Shown piece by piece: positions 13,866 to 27,100 of a DNA stretch of 64,000 nt. How positions within the stretch are numbered: position 1 is the first letter of the stretch; every line of letters begins with the position of its first letter. The DNA is from Larimichthys crocea (taxonomy: Eukaryota; Chordata; Actinopteri; Sciaenidae), in the NCBI RefSeq assembly GCF_000972845.2, contig NC_040013.1, positions 6,722,061 to 6,786,060 of the forward strand. Direction: 5' to 3'. The translations under genes and the position numbers were made by a program. A model generated the notes under the pieces. That model saw nothing but the letters and a program-made list of their open reading frames with translations, was not told the origin of the DNA and searched no databases.

Positions 13866-14250
13866 AGAGCTGTGAGATATGACGATCACGTGTGACGATA
13901 TAAATCTGTTCATCGTTTCATATCGGGCTGTATTTATTTAGATGTGTCATAATTGGCGACAGTCTCTACATAAATCTTATAAATATAACACATTATAAAG
14001 ATAATGTGAATGAAGGCAACGAAAACAAACATGGAGAGAGCGAACGTGACACACAACAGGGTTATTCTGATGAGGAAAAGGCCTCGGAACAGTCAAGACA
14101 AAGATTTTGTACCTAAAAGAGTGACTTCTTCTGTCACTTAGATTTGGTTTGAAAGTCTGCCACAGACCAGAAAACCATCCTACTGACCATTAACATAATA
14201 CAAACGGTTAAAAATGTAATAAGAAATAGGCCTCTCCATAGGGTCATTAT
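13866..14250 (+). mobile_element. Decayed hAT transposon with BED-finger remnant
   Basis: The block opens with an ATGACGATCACGTGTGACGATATAAA-like terminal pattern (13878 onward) of the kind found at teleost hAT ends. It then carries an ATG at 14031 followed by a frame encoding a remnant of the N-terminal BED zinc-finger region: 'DFVPKRVTSSVT', a stop, then in a shifted frame 'RFGLKVCHR', and in another 'QKTILLTINIIQTVKNVI'. The order VPKR, then W/F-FG, then QKT-I-L matches the ZBED/hAT family. The copy is broken by a stop and frameshifts and the catalytic part is absent, so it is not functional. Confidence 0.5.
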
Positions 14251-17057
14251 ATATAAACTATTTATTTACTGAGATTGCATGTTGCAGAGCTTGTCCGACT
14301 GGTTTGTGGCGCAGGACGTGCAGAATCCCGGCGCATCCTAAGTCAGCAGACTGCATAGAAATGCATCATACCTTAATCACAACTGCAAATGTCAGGGGAA
14401 CTTTGGCTACAGGCAGGCACGGCCTTTCAGGGCACAGACATACAACATGAGCACGCAGGAGCACGCAGAAACACGCAAACAAAACTGCCCCAAGGTTATC
14501 TCCTAGTGCATATGTATGCACATTCGTGTATGTGTTTGTGTTTAGAGGTGAGCTTGTGAGTGATTGTGTGTGTCCCCGCACATTACTCAGCGTTTTTTTT
14601 TAATTAGTCAAATTGGACTAGAGTTTTGCCTTGGGCACAGAAAGCAGAGGGAGGGGTGGTGGTGTGCACTGTGGTGTTCTTGCCCGTCACACATTAGTAC
14701 ACACACACTGACTCTATTTCTCAAAAGGTGACTGTAGCACAGAGTCGGCCCTGCTTTTAACGTGGCCACTATGAGCCCTCTAACCTGATGGCCACACACG
14801 CTCTTTCTCTCCCTCTTTATTTCCTCCGGCGTCACCGTTGATCGCATCAGATTAGGACACTGTCTCCCGCTCTGGTGTGTAAAGCTCAAGAGGCTTTTCA
14901 CACACACACACAACAGCACACAAACACCAGTTACCCAGTCTTATTTGATTTTTGTGGTTAAATGATCTTTCATCTTGCTGGTAATACATTGTGGCAAAGT
15001 ACTTATGTGACAAATATAACGCCAACTCCTAAAACTCACTCACAAACAACCAACTGAGCCCATCCAGTCATGAATATATGCAGAGGAACACGCACTCACT
15101 CTGAAAGCTAAACACGTTGACCTCCCCCTGCCTTCACTTCCCTCCCTCTCTCCCTCGCTCATCATCATCTGTTTGTCCATCTCTGTGTCAGCATTCTTCC
15201 ATTCCCCTCTCTTTCACCCTCTCTCTCTATCTCGCTGTCTTTTTCACATGCTCCATCTTTCAGCATTTAGCAGCGTCTGCAAAGGACTGGATAGAAAATT
15301 AGAAATATGCAAGAGGGAGAGGTTGGACGAGATAAGTTCAGTCTCCATAAACACAACTTTCCAACTTTAGTCAAATGACTCTATAACCTTTCTTCTACTG
15401 ATCCAACTGAGAATGAACTCCCCAGCCTGCAGCTCTGTGCAGCATTCTGCCCCTTCCAGCTCACTGCTCCAGTTCCTGCCTTACAGATGCCTCCCTGTGG
15501 AGGTATTCTGGGTGCATCCACTGGGATGAAAACCAGAGAAAGGTGGGATTACGTTTTCTATCTAACCCAGGAAGTCCTCTGGATCCCTCGGTAAGACTGA
15601 GATGATGTGGTCTGGAGGCTTTGCCACCTCTTGCCATCTTGACCGGGATAGAGAAAATGGATGTTCTGATTTGTTAGTTCATTTTTTCCAACTCCTGATA
15701 AGTTAACTTTTGATGTTCGGTAGCAGATCGCTGCCTTTGCTTTGCTGCTAAATTAGCGCTCAACTGAGCTGCAGGTAGCAGTAGAAGGGTCTTGTAATGT
15801 TTTACATTAGACTATCTGAAACTAACAGATATGTTGATAACAACAATAACAAAGCTTCATGATCCATTACTGTGACAGCTTTTAGTTCTTGTCACTGTGT
15901 CACATATCTATTCTGTTAAATCTTTTGTTTACTCGTATCTTTTTGTCTCTCTAAAAGCATTTCTATCTGATCTATTGATCTCCCTCTTTTCCTCTGTTTA
16001 TGCGCTTTTTCACACCCCACCTTTTCTCTGCCTTGTATGTTGTTTTTAATTATCCCAAAAAGGATTAGTTCACCTTTACCTTCTAATCAACATCACCGAC
16101 TGACAAGTAAACAACTTCATTTTGCCACAAAGACATTCAATAAAGCGTCTCTGGCTCACAAGTTTGCCTTCAGTTCAAAACATTTAAGGGACTGAGTGAT
16201 CCTCACATTTCTCTCCCCGAATTATGAATAGACTGCTAATTTGAACAGCAATTAATTGTGTTAGAATCGGGTTTATGCACTCGGTGATGTGCTAAACTGC
16301 ATTGGCACAAACAAATGTTCTCTTCACACATACATACAAACATGACACACAACTTACTCCCTTCTGTTAATGAGTCTGTTTCTGTTTCATACATGTAATT
16401 TTTATTTATATCAAGTCCAGAGAACAATATTGACTTTGGCAAAAATGAAATCAAAACAGAAAAGAAACAACAGTAATTGTTAAAAGTCATTATTAATGTT
16501 TTGTACTGTTTTTATAGGCATCTGTTCGTGTGTGTCTTTTGGGGTGTGTGCTTACCAGTTTGTGTGTTTTTTGTGCTGTGTGTGCTTTTTCCATATCAGT
16601 TTTGAGCTTTGTTTTTCTGCCTAGTTATAATCAACATTTTTCTGTTCTAATCATGAAGATTTTTTGTCTAAAACAAAAAATCACATTTTATATTTTGTAT
16701 TTGATCCTAACATCATTCCCCAGAAAACTTTGAAAAACAGAAACACATGGTGCGACAAGTAACATCATTTTATATATATACTATATATATATACTTTCAA
16801 GTTTTCTCTTTATTTTTTTCTTCTTGATAGTTTTTAAGAGTCTCGGTGGTCTGTGCCAGTGGATCAGTCGTCCCATTATAAGTTTTACAAAGTCTTCCAT
16901 TAAAGACTCCATCAGTTGCTTCCACTGCCTTTTTTTTTAACTACTTCCTTTCTGAAAACATTCACGGTGGCACAACGGAGTCTGAAGACACACAAAATTA
17001 ATTTGAAGTTTTGATTCCTCTGTAAAGGTTTGCCGCTTTCTGATCATCAAACGGTGA
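14251..17057. other. Gene-free stretch downstream of lrfn4
   Basis: No supported gene. It contains a pyrimidine-rich patch at about 15117-15260, an AT dinucleotide-rich run at 16770-16793 and ordinary AT-rich DNA. The most distal part of the lrfn4 transcript could reach 16809 if the second polyadenylation motif is used. Confidence 0.5.
16809..16814 (-). terminator. Alternative distal AATAAA polyadenylation motif
   Basis: AATAAA on the minus strand, about 1.67 kb after the lrfn4 stop codon. It is a second candidate if the motif at 17058-17063 is skipped. Such hexamers are common in AT-rich DNA. Confidence 0.25.
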
Positions 17058-17063
17058 TTTATT
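17058..17063 (-). terminator. Candidate polyadenylation signal of lrfn4
   Basis: The first canonical AATAAA I found on the minus strand downstream of the lrfn4 stop codon, about 1.42 kb away. An ATTAAA variant occurs earlier, at 17467-17472. No transcript evidence is available. Confidence 0.35.
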
Positions 17064-18483
17064 GTGGTTGGTGAAAATGTAAACATTTCAGTCTTGATTT
17101 ACTCGGCGTGAGGTGGAACTTCAGACCACAGCTAATCTTAAATGTTTTGATGCATTTCGTTAATGGCATGTCCAGAAAGCGATAAACCTTTATGAGACAC
17201 AAATGGAGTCCGGGTGGCTGGATTGCCCCTCACAAACATTCATATACATGTGCGCACACAAACATACAGGGGCTCACATCCACACATCTTAACCCTGACC
17301 CATCAGTGCATGCACACTTATGCATCCATTAGCATTATTCATGAGTTTGGTCCGTTATAATCAGACATCCAATACAATCTGGTCTTTCAGAAATGCACCA
17401 TCATACACCCTTGTCTCCACCATTTTGTAATCCATATCGACTTCATTGTAATCCCAACGTCTTTGTTTTAATAATGTCTCTGCTCCACTCGCTCTTTCCA
17501 GCCCATATCGATTGATCATGTCCAATGCACTCGGCTCTGTATTTATGTTCCCATAATCCGCAAGCATGGCAAGCCAAAATCATTGTCCACCCACAGAGGA
17601 CACATAAAAGTCACATTCATTGTGTTGCAAAATGGCCGCCAGTGTTGCAGTCAAAAAAACAAGATAACAAAGCAGGACTGTCATCCTTTTTTTTTTTTTC
17701 TTTTTTTTTTCTCTGTAGTATTTTTGTATTACCGGTTCTGTTGTTTTTGATCCAGTGTAAACCCTTGTGGTGCTGTGAGGGCTGAGGCCCTGGAGAGTTG
17801 TTGAGAAAGTGTTAGCAGTAGTCTGGTTCTATTAGTGTATAGGCTTTACTGAGATCCACGCTGAGCTCACGCCATCTCGCTCTGCCGTATATCCTTTGTT
17901 CTGTTGCTCTATTGATGTTTTCCCATTTGATTACGTCTGTCCCTCAGCGACTATATATCATTCACTTTCTCTGTTCTCACAACTGTCACTCTTTGTCTTC
18001 AGTTTTGTTTTTGTGTTACTACTTTCTTTTGTCTTGTATCACTCCATTTTTTCAGCTTCCAGTTTTTAAAGACCACGTTAAAACTGTCATCCATTAAGTT
18101 TCTTTCACGCACCCACTTTCCCTGTCACATCTCTCTCCCCTCCCTTATTTTTCCGCCCATCACTCTTCTGGTCAGCTGTAAAGAGCCTCTTTGAAATCTT
18201 TCTTCCTCCCTTCCAGGTACATTTTCCCCACTCCTCTCCATTTTCCTTGACTTCTCCCAGGGCAAATCAAGGAGTGAGACTGGAGTCAATTTTACTCTCT
18301 CTTCCTCTGAACTCGCAACCTTCCCTTCCTCATCTGCAATCACTTCATCTTCACTTTCCTGCAGCCACAATTTCTCCTCTGACTCCACCTCTTTGCTCTC
18401 CTTAAAATCAAGATCCCATTTAGACTGTCCCCTCACAGAACCCTTTATCCATAATTTTTTTTTTTGTTCTGGTCCAAAACCCC
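17064..18483 (-). other. lrfn4: Presumed 3' UTR of lrfn4
   Basis: Sequence between the stop codon and the first canonical AATAAA on the gene strand. It is inferred as 3' UTR from position only. The part at 17850-18480 is pyrimidine-rich on the plus strand, hence purine-rich in the transcript. A 68-codon open frame with non-repetitive composition lies inside it at 17361-17567 and is discussed as a finding. Confidence 0.4.
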
Positions 18484-19822
18484 CTACACAACACTTTCCT
18501 CCAGTTCTTCAGCACTCCGTCCTTCCTTCCCCTTTTCCCTCCCCTTGTCTTTTACACCGCTTGCTTTCCCAGCAGTTACCCCAGTGTTAGAGTTGGAGTT
18601 GGTGGTGTTATAAGCGTGGATGTACCCCCGTTGGAACTCGCAGCGCGCCCCAAAGCCCCCGGCATTTTCAGCCTCATCGCTGGCCGTCGAAGATGTTGTG
18701 CTTGTCGTCGAGGCGCACTGCACCAGCATTCCATGAAGTGACTGGCTCCGCCTTGTCCAGATCACGCTCAGCCGCTTGGCGTAACTGACAGCACCATAGC
18801 GCTTGGCAACAGTCGCCGCAGCATCAGTCGCTAGGGCAACGGAGGAGCCCATATCCAGCGAGTGCCGCCGTTTGCTAACGATCCCGCAAGCAGGGCTTAG
18901 AGGGGACACCGGGCTCTGGTAAGCCTGTGAGGAGTTCCATTTGTCCCTGCGGGGAGTGATTCTCCAGTCCAACAGCTCTGAGTCTCTCAGGGGTGCAGCC
19001 AGAGAGAAACTGGCGCGATTGGTCAGTTCTCGCTCCAGACGGGGTTTTGGCCGCTCCCTGGAGTGTGACTGACGGGGCAGGGTGGATGGAGGGGAAGGGG
19101 AGTAGTAGAGGGGAGTTCTGTCACTGTCAAGGCTGTATGGTGGCGCCTTCTCTAGCTTCCTTTGCCTCACCACCAACGCCATCTCACCCCCTGCCCCTGT
19201 CGTTGTGGAAACTACTCCCCCAGCGGATAGAAACTGCTCCAGGTTAACTTTAGGCTTGGGTCTGGGCTTTGGCGGGAGTTTTGGAGGGAGAGAAGATGCA
19301 GAATCAGCCGCTTCCTTCTCCTTGTCCTTGTCCTTCCCATTGTCCCTCTCCTTGTCTCCTCCTCTCTTTGAAGGCAGACCATTGGGCAGGACCACCATCA
19401 TCATGTCCCCAGAACCATTTGATTGGTAGCACCCGCTGCTGTTTCCCCCTTTGTCTCCATTCCCTCCACCTCCACCCTGACAGCAGGCTCCGCCTCCTGC
19501 CTCAGTGTTGCTGTTGTGACATATCATGTGGTCACCATGATTGCAGACACGGTGGCGAACCATGAGCGCCACAGTGAACACGAGTAGGGTGACGACAACC
19601 ACACCGCCAACCAATATGGTGAGTGTCCCGCCCAGGAAATGGGCTTGGAGAGAGCGGCATGCTGGGTAAACATCCTTGGTGGAGAACGTAGCACAGCCCA
19701 GGACTTTTGTTGCCGCTAATGATGTGATGCTGTCGTCGAAAATGGCCAATACACACAGGTTATAGTCCACGCCGGAAACCAAGTTCTTCAACAGGAAACG
19801 GTCAGTGGTCGATGGCAGGATT
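18484..19822 (-). CDS. lrfn4: lrfn4 exon 6: FN3 end, TM, cytoplasmic tail
   Basis: The acceptor is ...CTCTTCAG|AATCCTG with AG at 19824-19823. The first base completes an AG|A Arg codon, so entry is phase 2. It encodes residues about 607-1051. 'ILPSTTDRFLLKNLVSG' to 'LGCATFST' completes the FN3 domain, and residues about 669-694 ('GGTLTILVGGVVVVTLLVFT') form the single membrane span, followed by basic RHR. The tail of about 357 residues contains a Gly/Cys-rich stretch, a charged KDKEKE segment, a proline ligand 'SLPPKLPPKPRPKPK', 'KRRHSLDMG', 'YAKRLSVIWTRRSQSLHGML' and the terminal class I PDZ ligand ESVV before TAG. The two Arg/Ser motifs and the terminus resemble human LRFN4, while the rest is fish-specific or expanded. 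The tail looks about three times longer than the roughly 100 residues I recall for human. The high GC here contrasts with the AT-rich flanks. Confidence 0.93.
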
Positions 19823-20149
19823 CTGAAGAGGGAAGAGAAAAAGTAGACGTCAGTTACATACTGCGTACAGGATGTGTTGTCAGACATAAAGTATCTGCAG
19901 CAACTCTAAGCCCAGCATGAATATTCTGACTATTGTGGAACTTAGGAGAGAGAGTCGAATACTAGAAAAGAAGCATAGGAAAGGAGGGGAGAAAGGGTGG
20001 CTAGAAACAGCGCAGGAGTGGATACTGCAGTGGGGGGAGAGAGGGAAAATGAGGCTATTGATGGAGAGCGCGCCCAGGGAACATGAAAAGAGAACTCTGT
20101 TTGCTCATTTGGAGTGCAGGGATGTGTGTGTGTGTGTATGCTCGTACTT

Positions 20150-20340
20150 GAATCCCTGCGAGAAGCAAACGTCAAGCCATTTTGTGGGACCTCACATTTA
20201 TAAAAGAGGCCATTTTAGGTTGAGCGGTCAGGGCTAGGATTACAGTAAAGCTGGGACATTTTGTGGTTGTGATTTAGAGTTCATGGGAAATAAATGTGTC
20301 ACTGTATTGTCATCACAAGCGAGGGTGTGTGTATTGTTGT
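20150..20340 (+). repeat. Dispersed teleost repeat next to GT tract
   Basis: 'TGTGGGACCTCACATTTATA', then 'GGTCAGGGCTAGGATTACAG', then 'TCATGGGAAATAAATGTGTC' and 'GTCATCACAAGCGAGGGTGTGTG' resembles the common fish repeat with 'GGTTAGGGTTAGG...GGGAATGCATTATGTC...GTCCTCACTAAGATAG' next to a GT microsatellite. This copy is diverged, and the call rests on remembered pattern only. Confidence 0.45.
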
Positions 20341-23300
20341 ATTTTGACTGCGAATGCGTGCGTCTGTAATAGGTGAGTGCCTGCGTGGGATAATAAAGAG
20401 AGAAGTGCTTTGAATGTGTCCTCATTTAAAGTGTTCGAACACCCATTAGAACTAACAAACAGGGGAGAGGTGAACAATGGAGAGACTGAAAGAGGGGTGG
20501 AAACAATGAAGAGAGGTGGTGGCGAGAATGGAGGGGCACAGCCGTTACATAAGTTGTATGTACTTCTCTGTTTGTATTCATGTATATGTTTGGATTTATG
20601 ACATAGTAAAAATCTGTAGTTTTATATCAGTGTGACACGCTCGGGTAAAGTGTGTGGGAGACTGTGATGACTTTGCCCTCTGCTGTCCTACCCTGTTGTG
20701 TGGGCAAGTTTGTGGTTGTGTATTTTTTGTTTTACTATGAATATTTTGTCAGTGCTCCCCTGCATTCTGTTTTTTTCCTGCCTCTCCCCCCTTTCCCGCT
20801 GCATCAAAGGCCTTATTTGTGTCGTCTGTTGCTAACCATTCCAGCTCCCTTCAGACTTGAGCTACATCCTATAAATGCCATCTAGTGTGACTCAGACACC
20901 GGGGGAGCCAATGCAGAAGGCCTCTAACCTTAGTCTGTTTAATATGCATTCAAAATAAAGAGAACCAAGAAGGATGGCAACAACTTAGCTTTCTTGTTTT
21001 TCTTTGGTTGAATAGGGTGTAATTTAGCTGCAGTTACTTAAGCAAGTTTTACAAATGAGATCAGTCTGATTGACATTTGCTCAGACATATTTCTATCAAT
21101 GTTAAATACATTGTATCATTGCATCTTAAATAGTGCTAAATTAGCTGAGAAACACAAGAGGGCACCTACTCTAGGCAAGCCAGCGGGCAGACCCATGTAT
21201 GTCGAGTATTGATCACTCATTCTCGGTGACTTGTCTTAAAAGTGAACAAAAATGTGATTTTCGGAACAAATGCTATTGCATAGGTATGATTTAAGATTAA
21301 GTGACTTTTGCATAGGGCAGTGTTTTGCAAACTCTGTTATGCCACCTAAGCAAATCTCCTGAAGTGGTTTGAAATGCAAGCACTGACAGAAAAACTCCTA
21401 ATTTGCAGCAGAAGCTCAGTATGATTTTTGAGTCTGACATTCCAAGTCCAAATATAATGTAAACGGACACATGGGGCATTCTCATTAAAATCTGCCTCAC
21501 TCAGTCATTAGGTTGCTATAGATTGCTTCCCAACACTGTCACAAATCCACCAATTAACTCTCTGCACTGGAGCGACTTAGGGACCAGGTGTGTGTTACCA
21601 TGGCAAAGACTCATTATTTGGCTTAACAGTGCAGTGCTTCGACTGAAAACATCTCTTCATTCAGTACACACGTTTAACACTCAGTCAACTTTTGTGGATT
21701 AATTTCCCAGAATATTAGCAGGCTCTTTTTAACAGCAAACTCTATCATCACAGCAGATTCCAAGCAAGGCTACAAAATTAAACCACACAGCAGACAAGAC
21801 AACGGCATTTAAATGGTCGAAGAAGAGTGTAAAGCTGAGCCCATTTGCCCTAAATGTTCGTATCTAAGGTGCAAAATTATTTTCTTTTTTGTCCAACTGC
21901 CAAATGACTAGTGATTTACCAGCCACTCATTAGATTAGCATTGTTTTTTTCCTTGTGGAAGAAACAAATCGACGAGCCTCTTGCATATTTTACCAGTATT
22001 TGGCTGGTGCCTGATTCAAATTTTCTGCCCTGATTCATTATTACTCTTAAAATAGTTGAACGTGTCCTTCAACTAATGTCTTCATTCAGAACTTTTATTC
22101 TTCAAGGTGTGATGGACACCGACTGCACTGCAAGGCAACTTCAGAGCAGTAACTGAAACTGGGATAAAATGGAACAAAATTAGAGTTTGGAGTAAGTTCT
22201 TTTCATATTTCTACAGTGCAGAGTAAGGCATTGTAATAATCTAAATCAAACCAAAATCATTATGATTATGAACCCGCATACAGGACTGAAAACCTGAAAT
22301 AAGAGCCTGTCTCGGGCAATCAGCCACACTGGGGGATTGTGAATATTGCCCCCATAAAGTCCACTAGTAAAGACAATGTGGCGCTCAATCAGATTCCCCA
22401 CATGAAATATGCAAGAAGCAGCACTCATAACGCTACCTACTGCTGCCTCTGTTTCTGAATAAAAAGCCTTGGTCATATTATAGGCTTATAAAAAGCCCTG
22501 AGAAATATTACAGTGGTGTCAGTCCAACCAGAGCCTTCATGTGAATTGATGGAACCCACGAGGCAGAGAGATTTGACCATCACTGTGGGGAGCTGTGTAC
22601 TCGGGCGAGGGGTTTGATTCTCTGTCACAAAGGTTAGATTTAAATGGGTTTTCTCTTGCTTTGATTCACTGGCATGTTAACGCCTACTGGTTTCTCATAT
22701 CCCTTTCCCCATGTCCCTCAGTGCTTCAGTTTGATTAATATTGCCAATATACTGTTGCATGCTTTTATTGGATTCAGTGCTGAATAAGAAACTGTACTGC
22801 CAGTCTTATACCGGCAATGTTTGTGCTGATTCTCGTTGTACTTCCTGATATATGGTTACATTATGAATTATACTGCACCAAATTTGTGTATATATACAAT
22901 GGGTGGATTAACAAAACAACTGAATGCTTTTCGCACAGTATGTATGATAAACTGGGACATTAAACTATTCAGTTGGTCTTGCATTGTGCGACCATGAGTC
23001 ACACGCATACAGTGTGCGAACCTTAAGTGAGTCCTTGAATCATTTTTCTAATCCGTCCATTGCTATTCAATATCCTTTCCTCTATGCACTCCATCCTCCA
23101 TCCTTGCAGATCTCTTTTCGATCCTCCCTCCCTCAATCTATCCTCATTCTTTTTCCATCCTTCCTTTTTATGAACAGATTTTCTTCTTTTTCGCTGATCA
23201 CTCCTCAGCTCTTATCTCTTCATATCCTGTGCCCTTTTTGTCGCTTTCAAATCATCCATCCTTTTTGTCCCATCACCTAAATCTACAGTGTGTTTTATTC

Positions 23301-24104
23301 TCTGTCTGACCTCTTTCTCGGCACCTTTTTATTATTTGACTTACATTTTTTTTAGGTATGTTCACTCCCTCTGCTCATCTCCTCTACTTCTTTGTCTCTT
23401 TTACCTCCTCTGTATTTTCCCAGCCAATCAGAACGGCTCGCTGCAAATCCTTCTGCGATTCTCACAGCTCTACCTGACCTCCTACCCTCTCTTCTTTTCA
23501 CAGTCACTGTACTATGTCTCTATTAGCCACAGCTATAACCGTGTACCATTATTTAGCATCCAAGGTCACTCTCCTCCTCACTGCTCTCCAGCTGCCTCTG
23601 CTCCTCCCTCATCCTCTCTTCATTTCTCCCTGCCACCTCTCCATTTACCCTCGTCTTAAACCGCCCCCCCTCCTCCTCACTCCCTATATCACCACTCCCT
23701 TCCTCCGCCTCACCACCCTTCTCTCTCTTATGAGATCGTGAATCACATCTCTAGTTGTTTTTGCCACGCTGGCAGTGAAAGAAATGGGCAAGCCAAATTC
23801 ACTGAAATATAGATGGAAGAGCCCGGCCCGTTTGCAAACACATGCATCTTTGATATGCTAATTTACTATGCATCATGCATTATTAACCATATTTACATGC
23901 CCATTGTCATATGTACCTGTAAGCGTGTTGTTCGTACACATCACAGACACATGAAATGATCCACGTAAATCCTCAGTGTAAAGACAATGAGTGTTCATGA
24001 ATATTCAGTGCGTTGCGCATAACTTGGACACCCAACATACCAAGAGTGTATGTGTGTGTGTCCGTCTCTGGGCTTCTAATTATGGTTAAACCCCGAAAAA
24101 GCAC

Positions 24105-24122
24105 GCACACACACACACACAG
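24105..24122. repeat. Short (AC)9 tract
   Basis: A perfect AC dinucleotide run of about 18 nt within intron 5. Confidence 0.85.
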
Positions 24123-27100
24123 ATGCAGGGAGAGAGTGAAGGAGACGAGGGAATGCTTTGTTCAAGCTGGTGACACAGAAACGAGTAATTATTAGTCCCC
24201 GAGAGAGAGAGAGAGGGAAAGAGAGTGATAGCAAGAGATAGAAGAGTGGTAGAATCGTGTCTTCCCCTGCCTCACTTCTTCTTTTTCCTCTCTATTGGCA
24301 TCACCAAGTCTGGTGGTCTGACACCAGACAAGATTGGGCACAGAGAGCAAGAGAGACTGAGGAGAGAGAGGAAAAGGCAAGATGAGGAGAAACAACAAAG
24401 CAATTATCTCCTCTTCCGGCTGACATCTATACTGCCCTCGTTTCCTTTTTTTTTTTTTTTTACCCCCCCAATGTCACGTCTTTTGCTCGTTTAGCCTTTC
24501 CTCCATTTTTGGTTTTGATTTGTTGGACTATTTACTGTCTTGTTTGTCGTCTCCCTCAATTCCGTCTGATCCGTTCCGCTGTTTTCCTCGATCTGTCTCT
24601 CTGTCAATCTCTTTTTCTTATTTTATCCCTCCCCTCTGGATTTTGTTTCATCCCTCCTTCTGTCTTTTCGCTTTCCTTAATCTATCCTTCTCTCTCATTT
24701 GGCCTGATTTTTCCTGCGTTGCCTGATTCAGTTGTTTTCCCACTCCTTTTTTTTTTATGACCTCCTTCTTCTTCCCAATCCCCAAGTATTTGTCTTCCTC
24801 CATCATCTCTCTCTCATTTCTCTTCATTTTATAATAAAAACCTCCCTCCCTCCTCTGACACTAGTAAAATATACGTTGACATTACGTATCGAGTGCTGCC
24901 CCCTTTCTCTTTCCCTTTCTTCCTCTGCCTCCAATGTGAGTTGACGGAAGTATTGACACAGTGGTTTAACACTTAATTACATCTGCCCCTGGAGTACAAC
25001 TCTCAACCCCATTTTGTTCCTCCCCTATCTCTTTCTTCCCTCCATCTAAGTCCTTGCTCTTCCTTCCTCTCCTTCCTCTCCAGCTTTGTCTTTTCTCTCC
25101 TTACATCCTTATCTATTCCTGTGTCAGCAGATGTACTTATCTTGTTTCTTGTATGATTTCTTGTGTTGCTTAGTGAGCTTATACTGCGCTAAAATAGGAA
25201 GCTGTTATTAGCTTCGCAGCATTATCATATTGTGCAGTACAAAGAGCAGTATGTAACATGACACAAACTGAAAGCCTCTCTGGATGTTTGATATCTCCGG
25301 TGGATGAAAATAGTTTAAAGGATATACCTTTGTAGTTTGGAGGTATCCTCATTTTTTAAATATTTATAGACCAGTTCAGTACCCTGTGTCAAATTTTCTG
25401 TGTAATTAGAGGCAGCAAATGAGTATTGCCATGCATCTCATTTCCCGGTTCCCTTTCTTTACTATTTTAATGTCCCTCTGCTTTGGTGACTCATTAGCCC
25501 TCTTCTCATCTGTCTCTCAGCATGCACCTTTCCTATGGCTGTCAAACTTTTCACCCTGTCCTTTTTAACCATGAGACCCTTTTTTTTTCATCTTTTTCAA
25601 AAACTCTACTTTCATTATTCTCATTATTTCTTAAACTCTGCGGGATTCTATCTCCAACTCCCTCCTCTTTCTGTCCCTGTGATCATTTCTGTTCCCATTA
25701 AATTCGTTGTCAGACTTGGCACTTTGAGTGCCCGGCAGGAACGTTGATCCTGTTGTGACTTGAGCGAAATTGTGAAAATTGTCAAAGTCCTTATACTCCT
25801 GCCTGCGTGCACACACACACGCACACACAAACACACTCACACAAGAGTATTGAGCCTAATAAGAAACTTTTGGCTCTGACATATACAAGTGTCATACAAA
25901 TACCCCCACTGGCATTCCTTATGTAGTGAGTCAAAGTATTGAAAACTCCAAGCACAAAAACGAAACCGTACATCTACCATCAGCAGCACAATAGAAGGCA
26001 ACAATACTGCATCTTATATAAGCGATATTGAATAATGTATCTCAGTTTGAGTATGCACACAAAGGCTGGAGTCAACGTCTATATTGTACAATGAAACATT
26101 TCCAATACCGTCTCTAGGTTCTAACTTCCACAGGATGTGACATGAACAAAAGAATAGCTTCATTCTGGATTGTGTATGAGTATGATCTGTGGTGGTCTAC
26201 AACTGCACTCTTCAGCCCACGCCTTCATGCATGCTCCTGTAATGGAGGAATTGTTGTACAAAACTGAAAATGCACAGAATTTTCCGAACAGATGGTAGCA
26301 CAGAGGACGCTTTACAAACGCTGCCTCATTAACATGGAGGGACATTCTTTCTCCTGTTCTTTGTCCTTCAGGTAGGCTGCGTACTCGTAGCAGCAAAGAA
26401 AGACATGCCAATTTGGGAGTTGCTCACATTCAACCAGCAGCCTTGGGAAATCCTTGGTTATTCAATTGCTGGGGTCTTGGAGGATCTAGGACATTTTCTA
26501 GCGTTCAAATGAAAGTGTGGCACTGTAACGTTGTGGCAGAGTTCCAGGAAGGATGCTGGGGTGACAGGTGACAGTGTCAGGGGTGCTGAGGGTTATGGGG
26601 GGGGGTGAGCAGTGCCCAGCGGATGTCACATGGACAACATCCCACCTGGGACTGTCACAGAAGCCATCAGATGTGGACACTGCATACTAAAATGGAGGCT
26701 GGTGTTGTCAACGTGCGCCTGACCTTTTTATAAAGATGATTTAAATCTGGCAGCAAATTGCAGCTACACAATGTGCTCCACTTTTCTGTAATCTACATAT
26801 ACAGCATATACCTATACCTAGATAGTTTTCATTCGTAAATCCTCTGAGTTTCCTCTCTTTCTGTCTCTCTCCCTCCCCTTCCTCAGCTCAGTTCAGCTGG
26901 GTTGGTTTGAGTTTTTTTTCTCCACCTGACAAAGCACAAACAGCAGCAACAACAACAACAAAATATGAACACAAATCCCTGATAGGGAAGCATGAAATCT
27001 CACTCGTCTATTCTCCCCTTTTGAATTTAGAAGCCTAGACTCCCTTTGGCTGACTCCTCTTCACAGCTAGCTGGTGTGATATTGCGGTTAGCTCTGGCAC

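Noticed and set aside
19205..19565. Plus-strand frames over lrfn4 exon 6
   Set aside because: Antisense shadows of the well-supported minus-strand exon.
22590..22660. B-box-like GGGTTTGATTCTC that might mark a tRNA or SINE
   Set aside because: No A-box at a suitable distance and no cloverleaf or tail. Too weak.
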